Both the position numbers and the translations under genes were made by a program. Under the pieces are notes generated by a model that saw only the letters and a list, made by a program, of their open reading frames with translations, ran no database searches and was not told the DNA's origin. This document shows, in pieces, positions 25,633 through 33,397 of a stretch of 64,000 bases of DNA (the first letter of the stretch is position 1; the number at the start of each line of letters is the position of its first letter). Location of the stretch: contig NZ_FTNF01000005.1 of NCBI RefSeq assembly GCF_900156065.1, forward strand, positions 1 to 64,000, given 5' to 3'. The DNA comes from Micromonospora avicenniae (lineage in GTDB: Bacteria > Actinomycetota > Actinomycetes > Mycobacteriales > Micromonosporaceae).

Positions 25633-25680
25633 GGGGAGGGGTGGGTGGGGGTTTGTGGGGGTGGGGGTGGGGTAGGGGGG
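25633..25680 (+). other. G-run tract, potential G-quadruplex
   Basis: Eight or more runs of three to six G separated by one to five bases, T-rich spacers, directly after the hairpin and directly before the small gene at 25684. On the plus strand it could fold into a G-quadruplex, and TAGGGG at its end may serve as a -10. Confidence 0.55.
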
Positions 25681-25683
25681 TGC

Positions 25684-25875
25684 GTGACCGTACCTGAGAA
25701 GAATCGGCGGCAGCAGGAGGACGAGGCGCTCGAGAGCGGCGCGGTGTATCAGGACGTCAAGGGACGCCGAACGGCGGACCCGGGCGACGGGGCCGCCCTC
25801 GCCCACAGCGAGGCCGACCTCAACGCCGAACACCTGAGGCGTGGTGAGGTCGGCCCGGGCGCCCCGGAGGAGTGA
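25684..25875 (+). CDS. small hydrophilic hypothetical protein
   Basis: A 63-residue charged protein starting at GTG 25684 (MTVPEKNRRQQEDEALESGA, then VYQDVKGRR). No membrane or signal segment; rich in Glu, Asp, Arg. No ribosome site other than the preceding G-tract, which supports either a leaderless start or a non-coding frame. Codon use looks like that of true genes. Family not recognised. Confidence 0.5.
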   Translation: MTVPEKNRRQQEDEALESGAVYQDVKGRRTADPGDGAALAHSEADLNAEHLRRGEVGPGAPEE

Positions 25876-25924
25876 CCGCCTTCGCCTGGTGACTGCGCAG
25901 GTGACGCCGGTGCCGGTCAGCTGA

Positions 25925-26578
25925 TCACTGGGAGCCGGCGGAGGCCGGATCGGCCGGCACGTGCGTACCTTGCCGCTCGAGGCCGGCGATGAGGAGCGTG
26001 ATTCCGAAGTCGAACGCCCCGGGCCGGTCGGTGGCCTCCGCCGGGTCCTCCCGGTCGAGGGTGTGCGCGTGCGCGACCGCGCCGAGGCTGTCGGCCTGGA
26101 TGCGCTGCTGCTCGTGGAAGGCGTGGCCGACGATGAAGTGGACCATGGTCGCGGCCGCGAGTTCGCTGGTCTCCTCGTCGAATCCGCCCGCGTCGATCGC
26201 CCCGGTCAGGCGCCTGTGTAGCCCCTCCGCGCCGAGGCCGAGGGCGAGGGTGCTCGAGACGACCTCCGCGCCGTCCTTGAACGCGAGGAGCGCGTCCCGC
26301 AGGGCGGTCGCCTCTGCCTGCACCCGCTGCTGCCAGCTGCGCCCGGTGGTGTCGACGCTGCGGGCGCCCGCGATGATCCGGTCGGAGACCGCGGCGAGCA
26401 GCGCCTGTTTGTTGGGGAAGTGCCAGTAGAGCCCGCTCGGCTGGATGCCGAGGGTCGCGGCCAGATGACGCATCGTGAGGTCAGGTAGCCCCTGCTGGTC
26501 CAGGATGCCCAGGGCTGCCTCGATGACGTCGTCACGGGAGTTGCGGGCGTACGCGGCTGTGCTTTCCGGCCTCGGCAT
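25925..26578 (-). CDS. bioQ: BioQ-like TetR-family regulator of biotin genes
   Basis: A 217-residue TetR protein, ATG 26578. HTH: RDDVIEAALGILDQQGLPDL, MRHLAATLGIQPSGLYWHF, PNKQALLAAVSDRIIAG. It is divergent from bioY, and the region between holds three copies of the TGAAC-N3-GTTC motif of the kind described for BioQ in Corynebacterium and Mycobacterium. TATACT (26585-26590, minus strand) 6 nt before the ATG indicates a leaderless transcript overlapped by one operator. BioQ identity rests on the motif and gene neighbours, not on alignment. Confidence 0.75.
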   Translation of the reverse strand: MPRPESTAAYARNSRDDVIEAALGILDQQGLPDLTMRHLAATLGIQPSGLYWHFPNKQALLAAVSDRIIAGARSVDTTGRSWQQRVQAEATALRDALLAFKDGAEVVSSTLALGLGAEGLHRRLTGAIDAGGFDEETSELAAATMVHFIVGHAFHEQQRIQADSLGAVAHAHTLDREDPAEATDRPGAFDFGITLLIAGLERQGTHVPADPASAGSQ

Positions 26579-26584
26579 GCCGCA

Positions 26585-26590
26585 AGTATA
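26585..26590 (-). promoter_or_regulatory. leaderless -10 of the bioQ-like gene
   Basis: TATACT on the minus strand ends 6 nt before ATG 26578. One operator copy, TGAACGCCGTTCA (26592-26604), lies immediately upstream of it, so the repressor would block polymerase. Confidence 0.6.
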
Positions 26591-26635
26591 GTGAACGCCG
26601 TTCAGGAGAACGGTGTTCAGGTGAACACCGTTCTC
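26591..26635. promoter_or_regulatory. tandem BioQ-type operators
   Basis: TGAACGCCGTTCA at 26592-26604, plus a perfect 30-bp palindrome (26606-26635) with arms GAGAACGGTGTTCA and TGAACACCGTTCTC. Each arm contains TGAAC-N3-GTTCTC when read outward, giving three motif copies in 45 bp between the TetR gene and bioY. Confidence 0.8.
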
Positions 26636-26717
26636 CATGTCATCCGAACGCCTGCGTCCTGTCGCCGGGCGAGAGACCGTGCTCGCGTGGCCGACACGGG
26701 TGTGGAAGGAGCCGACC

Positions 26718-27341
26718 ATGGAGCGACGTCGCGGTCTCGACACGCGGGACGTCACCAGGATCGTGGTCTTCGCCGCGATCCTGGCGGTCCTGGGGATCCC
26801 CGGCGCGATCCCGGTGTTCGGCGGCGCCGTGCCGATCACGGCACAGACGCTCGGCGTCATGCTCGCCGGCGCCATCCTGGGCCGTTGGCGGGGCGCGGCC
26901 GCCGTCACGCTCTTCCTCGTGCTCGTCCTCGCGGGACTGCCGCTGCTGTCGGGTGGACGTGGCGGGGCGGGCGTTTTCGTCGGCCCCTCGGCCGGTTTCC
27001 TCTTCGGCTGGATCGCCGGGGCCTTCGTGGTGGGCGCCATCGTGCGCTTCGGCAACCGGCCGCCGACCTGGTGGCGGACGGCGCTGGGCTGTTTCATCGG
27101 CGGCGCGCTCGTGGTCTACGCGGTCGGCATCCCGGTCCAGGCGCTCGTCACCCGGCTCCCGCTCGCGAAGACCGCGTTGTCCAGCGCCGCCTTCCTCCCC
27201 GGTGACCTGCTGAAGGTGGTGATCGCGGCGGCCGTCGCCATGGCGCTCTGGCGCGCGTACCCCCGGGCGTTCGGCGCCGAGACGGCGGCCGCGTCCCGGC
27301 CGCAGGCCGCGCGGCCGAAGACCGATGCGGGCGTACGGTGA
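26718..27341 (+). CDS. bioY: biotin ECF transporter S-component BioY
   Basis: A 207-residue integral membrane protein with about six helices. ATG 26718 follows GGAAGGAG; the earlier ATG at 26637 lies next to the operator and is rejected. BioY signature: AVLGIPGAIPVFGGAVPITAQ, then GVMLAGAILGRWRG, FLVLVLAGLPLLSGGRGG and FVGPSAGFLFGWIAGAF. It binds biotin and joins the ATPase and T-component encoded at 29744 and 30436. The stop overlaps the next start by 4 bp. Confidence 0.95.
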   Translation: MERRRGLDTRDVTRIVVFAAILAVLGIPGAIPVFGGAVPITAQTLGVMLAGAILGRWRGAAAVTLFLVLVLAGLPLLSGGRGGAGVFVGPSAGFLFGWIAGAFVVGAIVRFGNRPPTWWRTALGCFIGGALVVYAVGIPVQALVTRLPLAKTALSSAAFLPGDLLKVVIAAAVAMALWRAYPRAFGAETAAASRPQAARPKTDAGVR

Positions 27342-28591
27342 CGAACGAGCGACCCGCCATCCGCTGCGGAGCGGTGGTGCTTACCGAGGCGCAGCTACGT
27401 GAGCGGATCGCGGCTGCCGGGACCGCGGGCGTGGACGCGCCCGGCCGGGTCGTTCCGATCCTCGACGGGGATCGGCTGAACGCGGTCGCGACGGCCTTCG
27501 CCGTGCGGGCCGCGGGCGGGGTGCCGCTGATCGGCGACGACCGGTGGAACAGTGACTACTGGGACGGCCTGCGCCGGACGGTCACGGCGGCGGAGCCGGT
27601 GCCGGGCATGGCATGGGCCACCTTCAGTTCGGGCAGCACCGGGACGCCGAGGGTGATCATCCGCACGCACGAGTCCTGGTCCGCGTCGTACCCGGGAGTC
27701 GAGCGGATCCTCGGTCTCACGGCGGACGACGTCGTCTACGTGCCCTCGCCGCTGGTCTCGTCGGTGACGATGTTCTCCGTCGTCCACGCCCGCACGGTCG
27801 GCGCGAGCATCCTCCTGCCCCGGACCCACACCGTCTCCGATCCGGACCTCGAGCACGCCACCGTGATGCACGGCACGCCGTACGCGCTGCGCGGTGTCCT
27901 CGAACGGATCGAGGCGGGTCTGGCCCATCGGCTCCGCGTCGCCCTGGTTGGTGGTGCCCGGCTCGACCCCGGTCTGCGCGGCAGGGCCGAGGCGGCCGGT
28001 ATCCGGCTGGTCTCCTACTACGGTGCCGCCGAACTCTCCTTCGTCGCCGTCGACCCCGACGGCCGCGGGCTGCGCCCCTTCGACGGCGTCGAGACCCGCA
28101 TCGACGACGGCGTGCTCTGGGTCCGATCCCCGTACTTCGCCGGCGGATACCTCGGTACGGCCACCGGGCCGTTCCGGTGCGACGAGGACGGTTGGGGCAC
28201 GGTCGGTGACCTGGTCAGCGGTGACGCGGCCGATCCGCTGCGGTTCCGCGGCCGCCGTGACGGCGCCATCCTCACCGCTGCCGCCACGGTGATCCCGGAG
28301 GACGTCGAAGCGGCACTCCAGCGGATCGACGGAATCGAGGACGCGGTGGTCTTCGGGCTGCCCAACACGAGGGCGGGGTCCCTCGTCGCCGCGGTCATCG
28401 AGACCGGCCCGGGCGGGCGGCCGCCGTCGGCCCGCGAGTTGCGCAGCCAGGCGGGCGCGCTGCTGTCCGGCACACACCTGCCGCGCCGCTGGTTCTGGAC
28501 CGAGCGCCTGCCGCGTACCGCCACCGGCAAGCCCGCCCGCGACCGGATCAGGCACGACGCGATCGAGGGAAGGATGACTAGAGTTGTCTGA
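27338..28591 (+). CDS. AMP-forming acyl-CoA synthetase-like ligase in the biotin transport operon
   Basis: A 417-residue ANL-superfamily ligase, about 100 residues shorter than typical acyl-CoA synthetases, mostly at the N-terminus. Core motifs: P-loop FSSGSTGTPRVII (residues 96-108), YYGAAELSFVAVD, VGDLVSGD, hinge FRGRRDGAILTAAATVIPEDVE in parts with Gly to Ala, and the catalytic Lys398 in PRTATGKPARD. GTG-type overlap (4 bp) with bioY shows one operon. It probably activates a carboxylate brought in or made here, such as biotin, a biotin relative or pimelate; substrate not shown. Confidence 0.88.
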   Translation: MTNERPAIRCGAVVLTEAQLRERIAAAGTAGVDAPGRVVPILDGDRLNAVATAFAVRAAGGVPLIGDDRWNSDYWDGLRRTVTAAEPVPGMAWATFSSGSTGTPRVIIRTHESWSASYPGVERILGLTADDVVYVPSPLVSSVTMFSVVHARTVGASILLPRTHTVSDPDLEHATVMHGTPYALRGVLERIEAGLAHRLRVALVGGARLDPGLRGRAEAAGIRLVSYYGAAELSFVAVDPDGRGLRPFDGVETRIDDGVLWVRSPYFAGGYLGTATGPFRCDEDGWGTVGDLVSGDAADPLRFRGRRDGAILTAAATVIPEDVEAALQRIDGIEDAVVFGLPNTRAGSLVAAVIETGPGGRPPSARELRSQAGALLSGTHLPRRWFWTERLPRTATGKPARDRIRHDAIEGRMTRVV

Positions 28592-29747
28592 GCAGCAGCG
28601 AAACCTTCCGGTCGTCGTCGCGGCGCGGCGTACCCCGATCGCCAGCGAGGGCGGCCGGCTCGCCGACGTCACCGTGGAGCGGCTCGCCGCCCCCGTCGTC
28701 CGCGCCTGCGTCGACGACGCCGCGCTGGCCACGGCCGCGCCGCTCGCCGTCGGCGACGTCGTGCTCGGCAACTGCATGGGACCGGGTGGCAACACCGCCC
28801 GGCTCGCGGCGCTCGCGGCGGGACTGGATCTCGCGGTACCGGGCATGACGATCGACCGGCAGTGCGGCAGCGGGCTGGCCGCGATCATCACCGCGGCCGA
28901 CGCGATCCGGGCCGGCGACGCTCGTGCCCGCATCGCGGGCGGGACCGAGAGCGCATCCACCGCACCGACCCGCATCGCGGACGGGGTCGCCTACCGCAAG
29001 GCTCCGTTCGCCCCGGCCGGCTTCGCCGACCCGGACATGGTGCGCGCCGCCCAGGACCTCGCCGTGCTCGACGCGGTCAGCCGCGACCACCAGGACCGTT
29101 ACGCCGCGCGCAGCCACCGGCTCGCGTCCGCGACCCGCGAGCGGGGCGGCTTCGACGACGAGCTGGTACCACTCGACGGCCTCACCCGCGACAGCGGCCC
29201 ACGCCCTCGCATCCCCACCATGCTGGACCGGTTCCCGGCGCTGTTCCCCGACGCCGCGGACGGCGGCACCGTGACGGCGGGCAACTCCTGCCGGAACAGC
29301 GACGGCGCCGCGGCCGTCGCGATCGTGCCGGCCGGCGCCCGGGGCGACTCGCCGGGGCTCGCCCTGGTCGCCAGCGCGACCGTCGGCTGCGACCCGGCCC
29401 TGCCCGGGCTCGGGCCGGTGCCCGCGGTCGAGGCCCTGCTGCGCGGCGCGGGTGTGACCCTCGCCGACGTCGCCGCCATCGAGATCGTGGAGGCGTTCGC
29501 CGCGCAGACGCTGGCCGTGCTCACCCGTCTCGGTCTGGCGGCCGGTGACGAGGTCGACGCACGGGTCTGCGCGGACGGTGGCGCGCTGGCGCTCGGGCAC
29601 CCCTGGGGCGCGAGCGGTGCGGTCAGCGTCGTGCGGCTCTTCTCCCGGCTCGTGCGGTCGGGCGCCCCGGCCGGGTCGCTCGGCCTGGCCACGGCGGCCG
29701 TCGGTGGCGGGATCGGCGTGGCGGCCCTGTTCGAGGTGGTCCGGTGA
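28584..29747 (+). CDS. thiolase-superfamily protein with altered active site
   Basis: A 387-residue thiolase-like protein starting at TTG 28584, inside the ligase gene's end (8-bp overlap). The acyl-accepting Cys94 (IDRQCGSGLAA) and His339 (LGHPWGASG) are present. The Asn of the NEAF motif is Val302 (EIVEAFAAQ), and the second catalytic Cys is Ala372 (LATAAVGGGIG, normally LATxCxGGG). The fold and length are normal. It may condense or cleave acyl-CoA by another mechanism, or act as an acyl-transferase or scaffold with the adjacent ligase. Stop overlaps the ATPase start by 4 bp. Confidence 0.88.
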   Translation: MSEQQRNLPVVVAARRTPIASEGGRLADVTVERLAAPVVRACVDDAALATAAPLAVGDVVLGNCMGPGGNTARLAALAAGLDLAVPGMTIDRQCGSGLAAIITAADAIRAGDARARIAGGTESASTAPTRIADGVAYRKAPFAPAGFADPDMVRAAQDLAVLDAVSRDHQDRYAARSHRLASATRERGGFDDELVPLDGLTRDSGPRPRIPTMLDRFPALFPDAADGGTVTAGNSCRNSDGAAAVAIVPAGARGDSPGLALVASATVGCDPALPGLGPVPAVEALLRGAGVTLADVAAIEIVEAFAAQTLAVLTRLGLAAGDEVDARVCADGGALALGHPWGASGAVSVVRLFSRLVRSGAPAGSLGLATAAVGGGIGVAALFEVVR

Positions 29748-30430
29748 CTTCCGAGATCCACTTCGAGAACGTCTCGGTCGAGTTCTCCGGACGGGAGGTG
29801 CTGCGCGACCTGTCACTCGACCTCGACGAACGCCGGATCGCCGTGATCGGCTCCAACGGCTCGGGAAAGTCGACCTTCGCCCGGATGCTGAACGGTCTCG
29901 TCACCCCGACGAGGGGCGAGGTGCGGGTGCACGGGGTCGACCCGGCCCGGCAGCCGAAGGAGATCCGCCGCCGCGTCGGCTTCGTCTTCAGCAACCCGGA
30001 CGCGCAGATCATCATGCCGACCGTGGCCGAGGACGTCGCGTTCTCCCTCCGGGGACGAGGTCTTACCCGTACGGAGGTCCAGGAGCGGGTCACCGCGGCG
30101 CTCGACCGCTTCGGCCTCGGCGAGCACGCCGACGCGCCCGCCCAGACCCTCTCCGGCGGGCAGAAGCAACTCCTCGCGCTGTGTGCGGTGCTCATCCGCG
30201 AGCCCGGCCTCGTCGTCGCCGACGAACCGACGGCGTACCTCGACGCCTCGAACAGCAGACGCATCGCGCGATTCCTGCTCGACGAGATGCCGCAGCAACT
30301 CGTCCTGGTCACCCACGATCCCCGGCTGGCCGCCCGGTGCGACATCGCGGTGCGGTTCGAGGCCGGCATTCTGGTGGACCGCGGTGACCCGGCAGCCGTC
30401 ATCGCCCGGTACGAGGAGGAGCAGCTCTGA
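29744..30430 (+). CDS. bioM: ECF transporter ATPase, BioM/CbiO type
   Basis: A 228-residue ABC ATPase, GTG 29744. Walker A GSNGSGKST at residues 36-44, Q-loop FSNPDAQIIMPTV typical of ECF ATPases, signature LSGGQKQLLALCAVL, Walker B LVVADEPTAYLD and H-switch LVTHD. Shorter than CbiO (about 270), as in BioM. It energises BioY through the adjacent T-component. All three transporter genes are present, split by two enzyme genes. Confidence 0.93.
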   Translation: MTSEIHFENVSVEFSGREVLRDLSLDLDERRIAVIGSNGSGKSTFARMLNGLVTPTRGEVRVHGVDPARQPKEIRRRVGFVFSNPDAQIIMPTVAEDVAFSLRGRGLTRTEVQERVTAALDRFGLGEHADAPAQTLSGGQKQLLALCAVLIREPGLVVADEPTAYLDASNSRRIARFLLDEMPQQLVLVTHDPRLAARCDIAVRFEAGILVDRGDPAAVIARYEEEQL

Positions 30431-30435
30431 TCGCG

Positions 30436-31023
30436 ATGTACCGGCCCGGCGGCAGCGTCCTGCACCGGACGCCCGCCGGCCCGAAGCTGCTCACCGTCAT
30501 GGCTCTCGCACTGGCGATCTCGCTCGTCCCGGCGAGCCCGTGGCTGCTCGCCGGGGCGATCGCGCTCGTGATCGGCTGCTATCTGCTCACCGGCCTGGGC
30601 CTGCGCGAACTCGGCCGTCAGCTCCGTGACCTGCGCTGGCTCATCCTCGTCATGCTCGTGCCGCAGGCGCTGTTCCTGTCGCTGCCGACCGCGGCGGTCA
30701 ACATCACCCGGGTGGTCGTGGTCGTACTCCTCGCCGCCCTGGTCACCCTCACGACCCGCACCGAGGATCTGATCGACGCCATCGCGAAGGCTCTCGGGCC
30801 ACTGCGGAGGTTCGGGGCCGACCCGGACAGGATCGCCCTCATGCTCTCCATGACGATCACCACCGTGCCGGTCATCGCGGGTTTCGCCGCACAGGTGCGC
30901 GAGGCGCAACGTGCGCGCGGCGTGCCCGTGCAGCCGCTGGCGTTCGTCGTACCCCTGCTCGTGATGGCGCTCAAGCACTCCGACGACCTGGCCGACGCCT
31001 TGACCGCCAGGGGTGTCGACTGA
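30436..31023 (+). CDS. bioN: ECF transporter T-component, BioN type
   Basis: A 195-residue membrane protein with about five helices, starting at ATG 30436 (MYRPGGSVLHRTPAGPKLL, the usual CbiQ/BioN N-terminus). GAGGAGGAG lies 15 nt upstream, so an unusual CTG at 30427 with better spacing cannot be excluded. The two coupling-helix motifs are visible as EAQRARGVPV and the terminal ALTARGVD. It bridges BioY and the ATPase. The palindrome AGTCCGG/CCGGACT overlaps its stop. Confidence 0.9.
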   Translation: MYRPGGSVLHRTPAGPKLLTVMALALAISLVPASPWLLAGAIALVIGCYLLTGLGLRELGRQLRDLRWLILVMLVPQALFLSLPTAAVNITRVVVVVLLAALVTLTTRTEDLIDAIAKALGPLRRFGADPDRIALMLSMTITTVPVIAGFAAQVREAQRARGVPVQPLAFVVPLLVMALKHSDDLADALTARGVD

Positions 31024-31036
31024 GTCCGGGCCGGAC

Positions 31037-31042
31037 TAGGCT
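31037..31042 (+). promoter_or_regulatory. leaderless -10 box
   Basis: TAGGCT ends 8 nt before ATG 31051. It overlaps the right end of a small palindrome (31023-31037) at the end of the bioN gene. Confidence 0.45.
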
Positions 31043-31050
31043 GGCTGCCC

Positions 31051-31554
31051 ATGTCGGGTCGAGCGGCCAGAGTGTCGGGCGTCCTGGCGTTCGGCCTGAT
31101 CGTCGTCGCCTGCCTGGGCTGCTGCACCAGGCGATTGTCGCTCTGGTCGGCGCTGGCGCTCGGGGCGGTCGCGGCCTGCTGCGCGATGGTCTGGTTGGTG
31201 GCCACGACGAGGCGCGGGATGGCGGAGCGTGGTCCCGCGCAGGCGACGGCGACGGCCTACCTCGATGCGGTCGTCGCGGGGGAGTTCGCGGTGGCGTACG
31301 GGTTGCTCACGGTCGAGCGCCGGGCGCAGGCCGGTCCGGCGGAGTTCGCCGAGCTCTACGCCGGGGACCAGGCGATCACCGCCTACACCATCGACGGTAC
31401 GACGATCGTCCGCGCCCAAGGGCGGTTGCACGCCGAGACGCACGCGCAGGTCCGGTTCGCCAACGGTCAGGCGGCCCGGCTCCTCGTCGGGCTGGTACCC
31501 GAGTCGGAGGGCCGGTGGCGGGTGGCTGAGGTGCGCGCCGGAGAGCGCTGGTAG
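31051..31554 (+). CDS. two-helix membrane protein with DUF4878-like extracytoplasmic domain
   Basis: A 167-residue protein: helices at about 10-24 (GVLAFGLIVVACLGCC) and 32-51 (ALALGAVAACCAMVWLV), then an outer domain beginning AQATATAYLDAVVAGEFAVAYGLL, an NTF2-like/DUF4878 start, and ending VGLVPESEGRWRVAEV. Leaderless ATG. It follows bioN by 27 bp but has its own promoter, so membership in the biotin operon is doubtful. Confidence 0.7.
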   Translation: MSGRAARVSGVLAFGLIVVACLGCCTRRLSLWSALALGAVAACCAMVWLVATTRRGMAERGPAQATATAYLDAVVAGEFAVAYGLLTVERRAQAGPAEFAELYAGDQAITAYTIDGTTIVRAQGRLHAETHAQVRFANGQAARLLVGLVPESEGRWRVAEVRAGERW

Positions 31555-31604
31555 CGGGCCTTGGTGGCGCGGACGACCGCTCGTCGAATCTCCGGGGGCC
31601 CGGA

Positions 31605-31937
31605 TCAGCCGCTGATGCGCAGGCTCGAGATCAGGCCGTCGCGCAGGTGGAACGTCATCGGGCCGGTGCCGTTGTAGCCGTTGCCCGAGACCTTCAGGGT
31701 GACGACGTAGCTGTCCGGGTCCGTTCCGGGCTTGATCCCCTTGAACTCGAAGCGCGACTGCACCCCGATGTTGTCGGTGCGGTCCCAGTCGCGTACTCCG
31801 TCCCGGCCGCGGAACTCGCGGCCCCAGTCGTTGAGGTACGCGTCGTCGGTGAACGCGGCGACGAAGGCGTCCGAGTCGGCGCGGTTCGTGGCGTCGATGA
31901 AGGCCTGGATCGGGGTGGGGATCTCGCTGGTCGTCAT
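31605..31937 (-). CDS. SnoaL/NTF2-like protein
   Basis: A 110-residue single-domain protein from ATG 31937 with AAGGAA upstream. SnoaL-like features: IQAFIDATNRADSDAFVAAFTDD, AYLNDWGREFRGRDGVRDW, and a final beta strand TFHLRDGLISSLRI. Members bind small hydrophobic ligands or act as isomerases. It is 47 bp downstream of the FAD oxidoreductase gene on the same strand, so the two are probably one operon. Confidence 0.85.
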   Translation of the reverse strand: MTTSEIPTPIQAFIDATNRADSDAFVAAFTDDAYLNDWGREFRGRDGVRDWDRTDNIGVQSRFEFKGIKPGTDPDSYVVTLKVSGNGYNGTGPMTFHLRDGLISSLRISG

Positions 31938-31984
31938 GGTGTTTCCTTCGGCGGTTGTGCGACACCCGGGAATGGGCGTCGCGG

Positions 31985-33397
31985 CTAGGCGGGCGTGATG
32001 TTGTGGTTCACGCGGAAGAGGTTGCGTGGGTCGTAGCGCCTCTTGATCGCGGCGAGCCGGTCGTAGCGTTCGGAACCGTAGATGACGCGCAGCTCCTGCG
32101 GGGTGCGGCCCTGCCGGTCGCTGAGGAGGTTGGGCATGATCTCGTCCTGTGCCCACGGCGCTACCGCGTCGACCATGGCGGTCAGTTGCTCGCGAAAGAC
32201 GGGGGCCAGCTCGGGTCGGCCGCCACCGGAGCCGAAGAGCTGCCAGCGTGCGCTCCTACCGGGCACCGCGTTCGCCCCCGCGGTCGGTCGTGTCAGTGCT
32301 CCGCCGAGGGGCCGTAGCTCGACGAATCCCAGCTGGGTGCCGGAGTCGGGGCCGAGCTGGGCGAGCAGGGCGTCGACGGCCTCGCGGGGGAAGTCCCGCA
32401 ACGCGGTCGAGCGTTCGACCCAGGGTACGGGTCTGGGTGGGTCCAGAAATACCGAACCGGCCTCGCGGTAGGGGAGTTCGGTGATCGTGTCCAGCACCGT
32501 CGGCGCGATCTCGCGGATCGGCGCGAGCCGCCGCTCGGCCTCGTCCGCAGGTCCGAGCGAGGTGAACCGGACGTGCATCACGAAGGTTCCCCGCAGGGGT
32601 TCCGGCACGTCGGGCAGCGGAGGCCGGCGCAGGAAGCCGATGGAGGAGTTCGTCTCCTCCGGCAGGTCGACCACCCAGTCCCGCCAGGTGTGCAGCACCT
32701 TGGCCGCGTGCTCGCCGGCGAAGAAGAGGCCGCCGCCGTAAATGCGCTGCACCGGGAAGAGGGTGAACTCCAGGGCGGTGACCACGCCGAAGTTGCCCTT
32801 GCCGCCGAGCAGCGCCCAGAACAGGTCCGGCTCCGAGTCGGCGGTGACCCGGCGCAGTTCACCGTCGGCGGTGACGATTTCGATGGCCTGTACGTGGTCG
32901 GCGGCGTACCCGTACTTGCGGCCCAGGATCGGGCTTCCTCCGCCGCCGAGGTGGTAACCGACGACGCCGACGGTGGGGGAGGTGCCGCTGACCGGAGCGA
33001 GGCCGTGCTTGTCGGTCTCGGGGAGTACCTGCTGCCAGCGGGCACCGCCCTCGACCCGGGCGAGGCGTCGGGTGGGGTCGACGTGCACCGCGTTCATCCG
33101 GGACATGTTGATCAGCACCGCGCCCTCGGCGGAGCGGGCCACCTGGTGTCCGGTCGTGAGGACGGCCACCGGCAGGTCCCGCTCGGCGGCGAACCGGACC
33201 GCGGCCCGCACGTCGGCCGCGCTGGTCGCGCCGACCGCGACGGCCGGTCGCAGCGCGGTCATCAGGTTGAAGGTGACGCATTCGGCCGCGTAGTCCGCAT
33301 CCTCCGGCAGCAACACGGGACCGGCGGTCCGTGCCGACAGGTCGGCAGTGTCGGCCCTGCTCAACGAAGCAGGGCCTGCCGCGCCGTACGAAGTCAT
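31985..33397 (-). CDS. FAD-binding PCMH/BBE-type oxidoreductase
   Basis: A 470-residue VAO-family oxidase from ATG 33397 with GAGGG upstream. FAD domain: VAVGATSAADVRAAVRFAAE, VAVLTTGHQVARSAEGAVL with a His in place of the usual RSGGH 8-alpha-histidyl site, INMSRMNAV, and GVVGYHLGGGGSPILGRKYG without the cysteinyl-FAD Cys, so at most one covalent bond. The C-terminal BBE segment is YDRLAAIKRRYDPRNLFRVNHNI. It likely oxidises an alcohol, sugar or alkaloid-like compound; substrate unknown. Cytosolic. Confidence 0.9.
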   Translation of the reverse strand: MTSYGAAGPASLSRADTADLSARTAGPVLLPEDADYAAECVTFNLMTALRPAVAVGATSAADVRAAVRFAAERDLPVAVLTTGHQVARSAEGAVLINMSRMNAVHVDPTRRLARVEGGARWQQVLPETDKHGLAPVSGTSPTVGVVGYHLGGGGSPILGRKYGYAADHVQAIEIVTADGELRRVTADSEPDLFWALLGGKGNFGVVTALEFTLFPVQRIYGGGLFFAGEHAAKVLHTWRDWVVDLPEETNSSIGFLRRPPLPDVPEPLRGTFVMHVRFTSLGPADEAERRLAPIREIAPTVLDTITELPYREAGSVFLDPPRPVPWVERSTALRDFPREAVDALLAQLGPDSGTQLGFVELRPLGGALTRPTAGANAVPGRSARWQLFGSGGGRPELAPVFREQLTAMVDAVAPWAQDEIMPNLLSDRQGRTPQELRVIYGSERYDRLAAIKRRYDPRNLFRVNHNITPA

